A stretch of 64,000 bases of DNA, taken from contig CAISJV010000019.1 of NCBI GenBank assembly GCA_903885795.1, forward strand, positions 62,001-126,000, read 5' to 3'. The first letter of the stretch is position 1. Every line of letters starts with the position of its first letter. Of the stretch, positions 46,564-55,810 are shown one piece after another. The translations under genes were made by a program, and so were the position numbers. The DNA comes from an uncultured delta proteobacterium. GTDB taxonomy: Bacteria; Desulfobacterota; Syntrophia; Syntrophales; UBA8958. The notes under the pieces were generated by a model. The model saw only the letters and a list, made by a program, of their open reading frames with translations. It did not search any database and was not told where the DNA came from.

Positions 46564-48051
46564 ATGATGATGCCAAAACCCGATAACGGTTCACTTGGTT
46601 TAAACTCCACATCCAGGGGAAGAAAGAAAGAGGGACTCCAGAAAGTGCCCTTGGTCAATTCTGGGAACATGGGAATCGCCGGGACATCTCCCTTCTTTCT
46701 GACCGTAGCCATCATGATCGTCCTTGGACTGGCGATGTCAGCAACTGCTCAGACCGGACCTCCAGAGAAATCGCCCGGCAAATTCACCCTGTCAAGCAGC
46801 ATCGATCTGGCCCTGAACCAGAGCATGGTCATCCAGGCGGCTAAGGAAGGGGTCAAGGGGGCAGAGGCCCAGAAGAAAGAGGCTTTCACGGGATTCCTTC
46901 CCAAACTGAGCACCTCCTACAGCTACATGCGGCTTAATGAAGCGCCCTGGGTAAATATGCCTCCGTCGTCAATAAACTCCCCCTTTGGTCCTCTGTCGAC
47001 TACGGGCGGTCAGGTTACCATGGGTACTCAGGACAACTACAATTGGGCGTTGGAAGTGCGACAACCAATCTTCGCCGGCGGTTCTATCGCTGCCAATTAC
47101 CAGGCCAACAAGAAAGGCGAAGACATTGCCAGGGTTGATGAATCAACCACGACCCAGAATATTGTCGAAGAGGTCAAGGCCTCTTACTTCCATATTCTCA
47201 AGGCCCAGAAGATTCTTGAAGTCGCCCGGCAAGCGGTGGAACAATTGAAGTCCCATCGCAACGAGGCACAGAACTTCTTCGATGTCGGCCTGATCCCGAA
47301 AAACGACCTCCTCCAGTCGGAGGTACAGTTGGCAAACGGCGAACACAACCTTGTCAAAGCGGAAAACAATGTTGAAATTGCCAAGGCCCGCTTCAATACC
47401 CTCCTGCGGCGCAACATCAACGATCCCGTCGAGGTGGAGGACATCTTGACTTACCGGCCCTTCGAGAAAACCGTCGAGTCCTGCTTTCAGACAGCTTTTG
47501 ATAAACGTCCCGAAATCAAGGCTTACTCCCTCAAGGTGGAGCAGGCCAAAGAGTACGTCAAGGTGGCCAAGGGTGACTTCTTCCCCACCGTCAGCGCCGT
47601 GGGACATTATGAGCGTTTCGGCGATTCGGGAAGTCTTCAAGGCAGCACGTACAAGAGCATGGAGACCTGGTATCTCATGGCCAGGGCCGATTGGGCATTC
47701 TGGGAATGGGGAAAGACGAAAAATCAGGTGGACTCCCGACAAGCAAGGCAAAATCAGACCACCAGCCTGCTGGCCCATGAAAAGGACAAGGTTGCCTTTG
47801 AAGTAAAAGCGGCCTATATCCTCGTCCGGGAATCGGAAAAGCAGGTATTTGTCGCCCAGAAATCAATCGATCAGGCGGAGGAAAATTTCCGTATCAACAG
47901 CGAGCGCTATAAAGAACAGGTCGCCACCTCAACAGATGTGCTGGACGCCCAGACCCTCCTCACCAAAGCGAAATCCGATTATTTCACGGCCCTGGGGGAT
48001 TATTTCATAAACCAGGCCCGTCTGGAGAGGGCAATGGGAGAAATCAAATGA
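46564..48051 (+). CDS. TolC-family outer membrane efflux protein
   Basis: Outer membrane channel of 495 residues. After a cytoplasmic-looking leader of about 45 residues comes a hydrophobic signal (SPFFLTVAIMIVLGLAMSATAQT), then two OEP repeats (about 75-270 and 285-485) rich in helical heptads, e.g. FDVGLIPKNDLLQSEVQLANGEHNL and QEQVATSTDVLDAQTLL-type patterns. The long N terminus is odd; a start within it at a later Met would give a normal signal peptide. The stop overlaps the next gene's ATG, so it belongs to the same efflux operon. Confidence 0.88.
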   Translation: MMMPKPDNGSLGLNSTSRGRKKEGLQKVPLVNSGNMGIAGTSPFFLTVAIMIVLGLAMSATAQTGPPEKSPGKFTLSSSIDLALNQSMVIQAAKEGVKGAEAQKKEAFTGFLPKLSTSYSYMRLNEAPWVNMPPSSINSPFGPLSTTGGQVTMGTQDNYNWALEVRQPIFAGGSIAANYQANKKGEDIARVDESTTTQNIVEEVKASYFHILKAQKILEVARQAVEQLKSHRNEAQNFFDVGLIPKNDLLQSEVQLANGEHNLVKAENNVEIAKARFNTLLRRNINDPVEVEDILTYRPFEKTVESCFQTAFDKRPEIKAYSLKVEQAKEYVKVAKGDFFPTVSAVGHYERFGDSGSLQGSTYKSMETWYLMARADWAFWEWGKTKNQVDSRQARQNQTTSLLAHEKDKVAFEVKAAYILVRESEKQVFVAQKSIDQAEENFRINSERYKEQVATSTDVLDAQTLLTKAKSDYFTALGDYFINQARLERAMGEIK

Positions 48052-49058
48052 AAAAAAGAGTGATTTTAGTCATCTTCATCATCCTGCTCCTCGGTGTGGG
48101 GGGCTACGTCTATTATGGACAATGGAAGAGCAAGAATAGCGAACTCTATTATTCCGGCGTCATCGAGGCCAAGGATGCGAAGCTGGCCTTCCAGGCTAAC
48201 GGGAGAGTGACAGTTGTTCATGTCAAGGAAGGACAGGCCGTCACGAAGGATCAGGTCCTGGCCGAACTCGACGCATCGGAATTACAGACCCGCTATAATC
48301 AGACTGAGGCCTCTCTCGATCGTGCCATTAAAGGCCAGCAACAGTTTGAGACGCTCCTCAACGTCTATAAGAGCACCCTTCCTGACGATGTCGTGCGGGC
48401 GGAGGCGAACGTATCCAGCGCCCGAAAGGTCATGGAAGATACGAGGAAGAACAAGGAACGTTATGACGCCCTGTATCAGCGGCGGGTTATCGCGCAAAAG
48501 GAATGGGACACCGTACGGCTTAATTATGAAACGGCGTCTTCCCGGCTGACGGAAGGGGAGGCCATTCTCCACCAGGCCAAGAGCAATCTGCAAAAAATTG
48601 AGATCACCAGGAAGGACATCGAAGCTGCCAAGGCTCAGGTCCAGTTTGCCAGGGCGGTGCGCGAGCAGGCAACCATCCAGACGGCGTACGCGAAATTGCT
48701 CGCCCCTTTCGAGGGCGTCATCACCAGCAGAAATATCGAACCCGGCGAGGTCGTATCTCCCAGCCGGGAGGTCTTTAACCTGGCAAATCTGTCCAATGTC
48801 GATCTAAAAATCTTCGTGGAAGAGACGGCCATCGGCAAGGTCAAACCTGGTCAGGCGGTGGATGTGAGAATCGACACCTTCCCGAATCGCACCTTCAAGG
48901 GAACTGTTTCCTTCGTATCCCCGGAAGGCGAATTCACCCCCAAGATCATCCAGACCCAAAAGGAGCGTGTGAAGCTCGTTTATCTGGTAAAGGTCTCTAT
49001 CCCGAATCCGGGCTACGAGTTAAAAACCGGCATGCCTGCCGACGCCTGGCTGAAATAA
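48048..49058 (+). CDS. HlyD/YbhG-type periplasmic adaptor
   Basis: Membrane fusion protein of 336 residues linking the inner-membrane ABC exporter to the TolC-like channel. One N-terminal helix (about 5-24) is followed by a lipoyl half (SGVIEAKDAKLAFQANGRV), a long coiled hairpin (about 80-200), the second lipoyl half (APFEGVITSRNIEPGEVV) and a beta-barrel domain (VDVRIDTFPNRTFKGTVSFVSPEGEF). The pattern is that of YbhG/EmrA-like adaptors. ATG overlaps the TolC stop (ATGA). Confidence 0.9.
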   Translation: MKKRVILVIFIILLLGVGGYVYYGQWKSKNSELYYSGVIEAKDAKLAFQANGRVTVVHVKEGQAVTKDQVLAELDASELQTRYNQTEASLDRAIKGQQQFETLLNVYKSTLPDDVVRAEANVSSARKVMEDTRKNKERYDALYQRRVIAQKEWDTVRLNYETASSRLTEGEAILHQAKSNLQKIEITRKDIEAAKAQVQFARAVREQATIQTAYAKLLAPFEGVITSRNIEPGEVVSPSREVFNLANLSNVDLKIFVEETAIGKVKPGQAVDVRIDTFPNRTFKGTVSFVSPEGEFTPKIIQTQKERVKLVYLVKVSIPNPGYELKTGMPADAWLK

Positions 49059-49082
49059 TTATAGACAGCGCCCTAGTCGTGA

Positions 49083-49127
49083 CACCAACCCATCACCACC
49101 CCAACCATCCCTTTGAAGGGGAGGGGG
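49083..49127. repeat. short intergenic C/G-rich hairpin repeat
   Basis: CCAACCCATCACCACCCC followed by CATCCCTTTGAAGGGGAGG, a palindrome of the same type as 32475-32512 and 49911-49947. Sits between the adaptor and the first ABC ATPase gene. Confidence 0.5.
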
Positions 49128-49144
49128 AAAGTTGGATTTTTTAG

Positions 49145-49948
49145 ATGAAACCAGAACAGGCATCTTCCTCTTTCGTAGCCATCGATCATGTCTCCATGCG
49201 CTTTGGAGAAGTTGAGGCCGTCCGGGACGTATCCATGCTGATCGAAAAAGGAGAAATCTTCGGCCTTGTCGGATCGGATGGGGCAGGAAAATCAACCCTC
49301 CTCCGGATGGTCGCCACGATGATCAAGCCGACTGCTGGCAGGATTCTCATCGCCGGCATGGACGTCGTATCCGAGAAGAGAAAGGTAAAAAATATTATCG
49401 GTTATATGCCCCAGCGTTTCGGACTTTATCCGGATCTGACGGTAGATGAGAATCTCCAATTCTTCATGGACATCTTCGGCATTCCCAGGGAAGAACGCAA
49501 AAAGAGGCGTGAAAAGTATCTGGGATTCTCCAACCTGCTGCCCTTTACCGATCGGCCGGCCGGCGCCCTCTCGGGGGGGATGAAACAGAAATTGGGGCTG
49601 GCCTGCGTGCTGATCCATGAGCCCAGTCTCCTTATACTGGACGAACCGACAAACGGCGTCGATCCCGTCTCCCGTCAGGAATTCTGGGATATTCTGGGTG
49701 AAATGCGCCGGGCGGGGATGACCATTATCGTTTCCACCGCCTATCTTGACGAAGGAGAAAAATGCAATGTTCTGGCGATGATGCACAAGGCGCAAGTAAT
49801 TGATATCGCGACGCCGGCGGCAATCCGCTCTTCCTTCCCTACCCTGGAGGCAGCCATGATCAGTCGTCTTGAGGAGGCGGATTCCGACATTGCGAAAGAT
49901 ACCTTTTTAGCTCACCCTCACCCTGGACCTCCCTCTGAAGGGGAGTGA
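49145..49948 (+). CDS. ABC transporter ATPase 1 (YbhF N-terminal-half-like)
   Basis: Cytoplasmic ATPase of 267 residues. Walker A is GSDGAGKST, signature LSGGMKQKL, Walker B LLILDEPTNGVDP. The switch histidine is replaced: the motif reads STAYLDEG, as in the N-terminal half of E. coli YbhF, so this domain may be hydrolytically weak and act with its partner. The last 13 or so codons (LAHPHPGPPSEGE) lie in an intergenic-type repeat that has extended the reading frame. The next ATPase starts within 6 bases. Equivalent to half of the fused YbhF. Confidence 0.9.
   Translation: MKPEQASSSFVAIDHVSMRFGEVEAVRDVSMLIEKGEIFGLVGSDGAGKSTLLRMVATMIKPTAGRILIAGMDVVSEKRKVKNIIGYMPQRFGLYPDLTVDENLQFFMDIFGIPREERKKRREKYLGFSNLLPFTDRPAGALSGGMKQKLGLACVLIHEPSLLILDEPTNGVDPVSRQEFWDILGEMRRAGMTIIVSTAYLDEGEKCNVLAMMHKAQVIDIATPAAIRSSFPTLEAAMISRLEEADSDIAKDTFLAHPHPGPPSEGE
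49911..49947. repeat. repeat captured in the 3' end of the first ABC ATPase gene
   Basis: CTCACCCTCACCCTGGACC followed by CTCCCTCTGAAGGGGAG, the third copy of the C/G-rich hairpin repeat. It encodes the final residues of the ATPase and supplies the ribosome site of the next gene (GAAGGGG). Confidence 0.5.
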
Positions 49949-49953
49949 AATAT

Positions 49954-50718
49954 ATGAACACATCCACAATCCGTCAATCGGAAAACGGCGATGCTATTCA
50001 GGTCAAAGACCTGGAGAAACGTTTCGGCAAGTTTGTGGCCGTAAACCGCGTGACCTTCAGCGTCCGGCGGGGAGAAATTTTCGGGTTTCTGGGTTCCAAC
50101 GGCTCCGGCAAATCAACGACCATTCGCATGCTCTGCGGCATCCTCACCCCCACGGCCGGTCAGGGAACTGTGGCCGGCCATGACATCTTCAGGGAACCGG
50201 AGGAAATCAAGCAATCTATCGGTTACATGTCCCAGAAATTCTCCCTTTACGAGGATCTGAGTCCCTTTGAAAATATCCGCTTTTATCTCGGCATATATAA
50301 CGTCTCCCCGGCCCTCTGGGCGGAGCGGATCTCCTGGATTCTGGACATGACCCAACTAGGCGACGTCCGCAACCGCCTGACCCGGGAACTGCCTCAGGGC
50401 TGGCGTCAGCGCCTCGCCCTCGGTTGCGCCCTGTTGCACAAACCGGATATTCTTTTCCTGGACGAGCCGACATCCGGCGTTGATCCCCTGACAAGGCAAC
50501 ATTTCTGGGACTTTATCCGTCAGTTGGCCTCCCAGGGTATCACTATTTTCGTTACTACCCATTACATGGACGAAGCCCGCCATTGCGAACGGATTGTCAT
50601 GATCAACCAGGGAGCCATCGTCGCGGCGGGAAGTCCGGACGAGATCATTCAGAAGGCATGCCCGGACCAGCCCGGGGCGGATCTTAACGACGCATTCATT
50701 ACCTTGATGAAAAACTGA
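49954..50718 (+). CDS. ABC transporter ATPase 2 (YbhF C-terminal-half-like)
   Basis: ATPase of 254 residues from the ATG at 49954 (GAAGGGG upstream; a GTG at 49945 is also possible). Walker A GSNGSGKST, signature LPQGWRQRL (the form found in the second half of YbhF), Walker B ILFLDEPTSGVDP, and an intact switch His in TTHYMDEA. It therefore carries the normal hydrolytic site that the first ATPase lacks. Acts with the two permeases encoded downstream to drive efflux. Confidence 0.92.
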   Translation: MNTSTIRQSENGDAIQVKDLEKRFGKFVAVNRVTFSVRRGEIFGFLGSNGSGKSTTIRMLCGILTPTAGQGTVAGHDIFREPEEIKQSIGYMSQKFSLYEDLSPFENIRFYLGIYNVSPALWAERISWILDMTQLGDVRNRLTRELPQGWRQRLALGCALLHKPDILFLDEPTSGVDPLTRQHFWDFIRQLASQGITIFVTTHYMDEARHCERIVMINQGAIVAAGSPDEIIQKACPDQPGADLNDAFITLMKN

Positions 50719-50720
50719 AA

Positions 50721-51854
50721 ATGAATCTTAGGAAGATCGCCGCCATTACCCGCAAGGAATTTTATCACCTGATCAGGGATTACCGGAGTCTTTACCTGGC
50801 CTTCGCCATACCCCTGATCCTGATCCTGCTGTTTGGTTACGCCCTGAGTCTGGACGTGGAAGACGTCCGGACGGTAGTTGTGGATTACGATGGAACCAAG
50901 CAAAGCCGGGACCTTGTCCGCCGCCTGGATGCTTCCCCCTATTTCCAAGTCGTCGCCCATCTGAAGAACTCCGCGGAGGCAGCTGATTGGCTCGATCACG
51001 GCTGGACAACGCTGGCGCTCATCATCCCCCCGGACTGGACGAGAAACATCCAGGCCGATCGGGAAGCGCCGCTGCAGGTCCTCCTCGACGGCAGCGATCC
51101 TAATTTTGCCAATATCTCGGCAGGCTACATAACTGCCTTCCTGGAGCGGGAAAACACCAAATATCTCCACAATTTTCTGAATCGCCAGGGTCAGGTACAG
51201 ATGAAACCGCCCCTTGAAGGCCGTATCCGCATCTGGTTCAACGAGGACCTGGAGAGCAGAAACTTCATTGTCCCCGGCATCATTGCCGTCATCATCATGA
51301 TTGTCGGGGCCATGCTGACGTCCCTGGTCATCGCCCGGGAGTATGAAAACGGGACCATGGAGACGATCAAGTCCCTCCCCATAAGCGCCGGGGAATTTAT
51401 CGTCGGCAAGGCCATACCCTATTTTTTTATCACCCTGGCCGACGTCCTCATCGCCGTCCTCATGGGACAGGTCCTTTTCGGGATCGTCATGAAAGCAAAT
51501 TTCTGGCTCATGATCACCGCTTCGTCCCTGTATCTGGCAGTTGCCATCACCCTGGGGCTCCTCATATCATCAGCCACAAAATCACAGCTCGTCGCCAATC
51601 AGGTCTCACCCCTGGTTACCTTTCTCCCTTCCATGCTCCTGTCCGATTTTGTATTTCCCGTCCTGAACATGCCCCAGGTTATCCAGACCATTACCTACAT
51701 CGTTCCGGCCCGGTACTTTATCGACATCCTGAAGGGCATTTACATGAAGAACCTTGATATCACCTATCTCTGGCCAAGTTTCGCCGTCCTTTTCGCCATG
51801 GCCGCAATCCTCGCCGTCCTCAATGTCGTCGTCCTGAAACGGGAGGGAATGTAG
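50721..51854 (+). CDS. ABC-2 type permease (YbhS-like)
   Basis: Inner-membrane permease of 377 residues: an N-terminal helix (about 25-45), a periplasmic domain of about 130 residues, then five hydrophobic segments (about 180-375) in the ABC-2 pattern (AREYENGTMETIKSLPISAGEFIVGK). Starts 2 bases after the ATPase stop. Resembles YbhS, which with YbhR forms a heterodimer exporting toxic compounds; the substrate here is unknown. Confidence 0.9.
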   Translation: MNLRKIAAITRKEFYHLIRDYRSLYLAFAIPLILILLFGYALSLDVEDVRTVVVDYDGTKQSRDLVRRLDASPYFQVVAHLKNSAEAADWLDHGWTTLALIIPPDWTRNIQADREAPLQVLLDGSDPNFANISAGYITAFLERENTKYLHNFLNRQGQVQMKPPLEGRIRIWFNEDLESRNFIVPGIIAVIIMIVGAMLTSLVIAREYENGTMETIKSLPISAGEFIVGKAIPYFFITLADVLIAVLMGQVLFGIVMKANFWLMITASSLYLAVAITLGLLISSATKSQLVANQVSPLVTFLPSMLLSDFVFPVLNMPQVIQTITYIVPARYFIDILKGIYMKNLDITYLWPSFAVLFAMAAILAVLNVVVLKREGM

Positions 51855-51855
51855 C

Positions 51856-52977
51856 ATGAGCTTCCTGCGGATACGGGAACTCGTCCGTAAAGAATTCATT
51901 CAACTATTCCGGGACAAGCGGAACCGCCCCATCCTGATCATGGCTCCCCTTATTCAGATCCTGATTTTCGGCTATGTGGTAAATTTTGACATCACCAGCA
52001 TCCGCGTCGCCCTCCTCGATCAATCACACACCGTGGAAAGCCGGACGATCGTTGATGCCTTCAGCGCCAACGGCATGTTTCAGATCAGCAATGTCGTCAA
52101 TGATCCCAAGGTGATGGAAGACCTGCTCCTGCGCGGGAAAGTGGACATCGGCATCAAGATCGGTCCCGACCTGAGCAGGAAGATCCGCCGGGGGGAAACG
52201 GCGGAAATCCAGATCCTCGCCGATGGCACGGTGAGCAACATGACGGCGATCCGGGTCTCTTACGTCATGACGGTCCTGGAACGCCTGAATCGCCAGTTCC
52301 TCAGAGACCTCTACCCCATACAGATGACATACGGCCGCATCGACGCTCGCCTCAGGACCTGGTACAATCCCAATCTCTACAGCCGGCATTTCTTCGTTCC
52401 CGGAATCGTCGCCTTTGTCGTCATGCTCATCTCGCTCCTCTTTACCTCCATGGCCGTCATCAAGGAAAAGGAGGGGGGAACCATGGAGCAGCTTATCGTG
52501 ACGCCCATGAAGCCTTATGAGCTGATCATGGGGAAAACCATTCCTTATATCATCATCTCCCTGATCCAGATGGTTATCGTGACCATCCTTGCCGTTTACT
52601 GGTTCGAGTTGCCCATCAGGGGAAGCCTGCCCCTGTTTTTCCTCGCCATCTGCCTGTTTCTCATCAGCACGATGGGGATCGGCCTGTTCATCTCGACCAT
52701 TTCGGCCACCCAGCAACAGGCCATGATGACGACCTTTTTCTTCATCCAGCCGTCGTTTCTCCTTTCCGGGTTTGTCTTTCCCATCACCAATATGCCGATC
52801 GTCGTCCAGTGGCTGACCTACCTGAATCCATTTCGCTACATCCTGGTGATCATCCGGGGCATCTTCCTCAAAGGAGTGGGCATGGACATCCTCTGGCCCC
52901 AGTATGTCGCCCTGACCATCCTGGGCCTGGCGGTCTTCACCGCCGCCGTCCTGCGCTTCCACAAGCGGCTGGATTGA
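51856..52977 (+). CDS. ABC-2 type permease (YbhR-like)
   Basis: Second permease of 373 residues with the same layout: one helix (about 28-46), a periplasmic part (about 50-175) and five C-terminal segments (KEKEGGTMEQLIVTPMKPYELIMGK motif). Paralogue of the gene just upstream, from which it is separated by 1 base. Last gene of the efflux operon tolC-hlyD-ATPase-ATPase-permease-permease. Confidence 0.9.
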   Translation: MSFLRIRELVRKEFIQLFRDKRNRPILIMAPLIQILIFGYVVNFDITSIRVALLDQSHTVESRTIVDAFSANGMFQISNVVNDPKVMEDLLLRGKVDIGIKIGPDLSRKIRRGETAEIQILADGTVSNMTAIRVSYVMTVLERLNRQFLRDLYPIQMTYGRIDARLRTWYNPNLYSRHFFVPGIVAFVVMLISLLFTSMAVIKEKEGGTMEQLIVTPMKPYELIMGKTIPYIIISLIQMVIVTILAVYWFELPIRGSLPLFFLAICLFLISTMGIGLFISTISATQQQAMMTTFFFIQPSFLLSGFVFPITNMPIVVQWLTYLNPFRYILVIIRGIFLKGVGMDILWPQYVALTILGLAVFTAAVLRFHKRLD

Positions 52978-53062
52978 GTTTTGCGACGCAAAGTATCCAT
53001 TGTTGAATGAGAGCCGGTGCGGAATACGCCCCATGGTCTTGGTCCACGAAAAACTCTACCCT

Positions 53063-54448
53063 CTATTCGTCCTGGTTGTTCGTTTTGGCGGCATAAGGGT
53101 TTTCACGACTTAAGCGGCTGCGAACGAAATCAATATTTGTACGGAGACCGTAGTAGTCGCTGGCCGGACTCTTTGGAAATTTCATTTCCAAGGTTTCACG
53201 CTCCATGGCATTGAGCCGCCGGACATACTCATCATGTCGTGCGAGGTCGTAGGATTGTGACAGCTCCTGTTCGAAGAACTTCAGCTCACCGTATATCTTG
53301 TTGATCCTGGTTTTCACCCGTTTGAACCTATATCTGGCCATTACCCTAAGCACCGGATAGGCAAAGGCAAAAAATGGCAGGAGCATGAAGAACACCCGAT
53401 CGATAAATTCCGCCAGCCAGAATGGCAGATAATTCATCAAAAAAGGAGGGCCATTTTGATGGAAATGAACCGCCACTTTGCTCTCCGGCACAAGAGGATC
53501 TTTGAAAGAAGGGAATTCGCCGCGGCGGGCAAAATAGCTTTCCTTTCCGTTGATTTCTTGAGCCGCCTTCATGAACAACATTTGAATCGCGGGATGCATC
53601 CGGTCATCAATCAACAGTTCGGTTGTCGTGGCTAACAACTGCGTATCCTGGGGAGGGAAATTGCGCACCAAATCAAAACCGCCTTTAGGTACCTTTAATT
53701 CCTCTAAAAACGGCAGTAACCGGGTGTACGCAGCCGCCCGTCGGAAGTTTGCCAGGCGAATTTCCGGATCCTTGATCAGGGTCTGAATATTGGCTGATTC
53801 AAGGCCGTCAGCCAGGAACACGGCGTCGATCTCCCCGCGCTGGAGGGCTTGCACTCCCTCGTGATTGGGCATGGTCAATAAGGTAGACGTAGGTGCAACG
53901 CCATTGAGTTCGAGAATATGCATCGCCTGCGTGTGCGTCCCGCTGCCCTCCGAGCCGATGGATATCCTCATTTTTAGAACACGATGGATATCCTCATCGT
54001 TTTCTGCAATAACCCCGCGGCGGTAAAAGAACCACACCGGTTCGTACTCGACGCTGCCGAGCGACAGGATTCCCGACGCATCGCCCGGCTTGAGAAGTCC
54101 TGCCTGAACGAAGGCTACCTGCACCGGGTCTCGGCGATCTTTCAGTTTAGCCAAATTTTCCTGGGCGCCGTGCGTTGGGACCAACTCAAGGGTAACACCG
54201 TGTTCACGGAAAAATTCAACATATTTTTGTGCCAGCGCCAGGTAAGATCCGCCCTTCCCGGAGGCCATAAGCACAAGCTTCGGCGGCGCCGGCTTTGCGA
54301 ACCAGATGGCAAGTCCCAGCGCGGCAATCAATAAGAGGAGGAGCGGCCACATTTCACGGACAAACTTTTGCCAGCTCTTCAACTCCCAGACGATCGTTTC
54401 ATGAAACGCGCTGGCGTATCTCCACAAATTTTCCTTAAAGCTTCCCAT
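53063..54448 (-). CDS. TAXI-family TRAP solute-binding protein, membrane anchored
   Basis: Protein of 461 residues from the ATG at 54448; the frame extends upstream to a TTG but that part looks non-coding. A membrane helix at about residues 33-52 leads into a TAXI domain (about 60-325) with GGSYLALAQKYVEFF and IGSEGSGTHTQAMHILELNG, the ligand-binding core. A second hydrophobic segment (about 345-375) and a charged coiled tail follow. Normal TAXI proteins are free in the periplasm after signal cleavage, so the two membrane segments and the cytoplasmic tail are unusual. No TRAP permease gene is present. It may be a receptor rather than a transporter part. Confidence 0.8.
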   Translation of the reverse strand: MGSFKENLWRYASAFHETIVWELKSWQKFVREMWPLLLLLIAALGLAIWFAKPAPPKLVLMASGKGGSYLALAQKYVEFFREHGVTLELVPTHGAQENLAKLKDRRDPVQVAFVQAGLLKPGDASGILSLGSVEYEPVWFFYRRGVIAENDEDIHRVLKMRISIGSEGSGTHTQAMHILELNGVAPTSTLLTMPNHEGVQALQRGEIDAVFLADGLESANIQTLIKDPEIRLANFRRAAAYTRLLPFLEELKVPKGGFDLVRNFPPQDTQLLATTTELLIDDRMHPAIQMLFMKAAQEINGKESYFARRGEFPSFKDPLVPESKVAVHFHQNGPPFLMNYLPFWLAEFIDRVFFMLLPFFAFAYPVLRVMARYRFKRVKTRINKIYGELKFFEQELSQSYDLARHDEYVRRLNAMERETLEMKFPKSPASDYYGLRTNIDFVRSRLSRENPYAAKTNNQDE

Positions 54449-54892
54449 GTTGTTTAATTGATAATTGATTTGAGTGGCACTGTCTACCCCGACGCCATCT
54501 TTTTGATGTTTGTTCTCTCCGTTTACCACCTGGTTTTCAAGTGGTGCCAATGTATCTTAACAATTGCTGGCTCGACCTTGCACACTTTCTAATATCAGTC
54601 AATCATAGATCACAGGTGCGGTCTCAATGCTTACCCCTTGTCGCATCGCCATGCCGGAAGATCTCGGCGTCATCAATTTTAACCATATGGCATCATTTAA
54701 GCGTAAACTGACGCTGAGGGTACTAAAAGCTATGGAGACTTTCGTAGTCATAAAAAGGGCTTCGCTTTTTCATAACCTTTGTTGTACAATTCAGCCATTG
54801 TATTCGAGTAACTGTGGAAACCGAAGGCTGATGATTTCAGCTTGGGATCCCCTTAGTGGCTATTTGCGAGATTGCCTTTGAGGAATGCTTCG
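54449..54892. other. intergenic region with a weak hairpin
   Basis: About 440 bases between divergent genes. AAAAAG (54752-54757) and CTTTTT (54765-54770) can form a small AT-rich hairpin around GGCTTCG. A plus-strand frame at 54627 does not read as protein. Promoters for both flanking genes should lie here but cannot be pinned down. Confidence 0.35.
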
Positions 54893-55792
54893 ATGCAGGA
54901 AACAGGCAAAGCTCTGAAACCCATCCTCGATTATTTGCTGGAGAAGCGGGGCTTTGATTTTTCAGGTTATCATCATCCCATGTTGGGGCGTCGCATCACT
55001 AAACGTTTGTTCGCCACATCTTCCGAAAATTTCGGCGAATATCTTTCCTATCTGCAAGAAAATTCCGATGAACTGGACCACCTCATTGATGTCATCACCA
55101 TAAATGTAAGCCGATTTTTCCGGGACACCCTGACCTTTGAGCTGATCGCCGACCGAATCCTGCCGGCTATGATCCTGGAAAAGACCCGTTTGCATGATAA
55201 TTCTCTCCGGATCTGGTCCGCCGGCTGCGCCAGGGGAGAAGAACCCTATTCCCTGGCAATTCTCGTCCAGGAATTGCTTCGCAAGGAAGAGAAAACAGGG
55301 GAAGCTTCCCGGAATAATGAAGGCGTGTTCGCAGGAAATAAATACGAAAAGAGTCCCCCCTTTTCCGTGCACATATTTGCCACCGACATCGACGGCAAAA
55401 CTTTGAAGGACGCCGAGAAGGCCGTCTATCCCCTGGCCAGTGTCGAAAACATCAAACACCGGCTCTTGACAAAATATTTCACACCCGATGGAACGTCCTT
55501 CCGGTTGCTTCCGGAAATCAAAAAGCTGGTCCATTTTTCCCCTTATGACATGCTGGATAAAAAATGCGGCGTTCCTCCGGAAAGCGTTTTCGGTGCTTTC
55601 GATCTCGTCCTCTGCCGCAACCTCTTGATCTACTTCAACATTGAATATCAGGAGACCATCTTTGCCAAACTATACCACTCGCTCTCCCAGAATGGTTATC
55701 TCATTCTCGGGGAGGCGGAGGCGCCAATCATGACTTATCGGCATCATTTCAGCCGGGCTTTTGAGTTCAGCCCGATCTACCGGAAAAGATAG
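54893..55792 (+). CDS. CheR-type protein-glutamate methyltransferase
   Basis: SAM-dependent methyltransferase of 299 residues that methylates receptor glutamates. The N-terminal helical domain (about 5-80) and the catalytic domain (about 90-290) are both present, with SAM-binding IWSAGCARGEEPYSLAI and the FDLVLCRNLLIYF segment typical of CheR. An insert of about 25 charged residues lies between the two halves of the fold. The ATG at 54893 has GAGGA 9 bases upstream; the earlier TTG in frame lacks one. No cheB, cheA or receptor gene is adjacent; the gene 18 bases downstream is a hybrid kinase. Confidence 0.9.
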   Translation: MQETGKALKPILDYLLEKRGFDFSGYHHPMLGRRITKRLFATSSENFGEYLSYLQENSDELDHLIDVITINVSRFFRDTLTFELIADRILPAMILEKTRLHDNSLRIWSAGCARGEEPYSLAILVQELLRKEEKTGEASRNNEGVFAGNKYEKSPPFSVHIFATDIDGKTLKDAEKAVYPLASVENIKHRLLTKYFTPDGTSFRLLPEIKKLVHFSPYDMLDKKCGVPPESVFGAFDLVLCRNLLIYFNIEYQETIFAKLYHSLSQNGYLILGEAEAPIMTYRHHFSRAFEFSPIYRKR

Positions 55793-55810
55793 GAGGAGAA
55801 GGGGGAAACG

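Noticed and set aside
54627-54881. Plus-strand ORF of 84 residues before cheR
   Set aside because: No ribosome site, no recognisable sequence, and it crosses a hairpin and the cheR leader.
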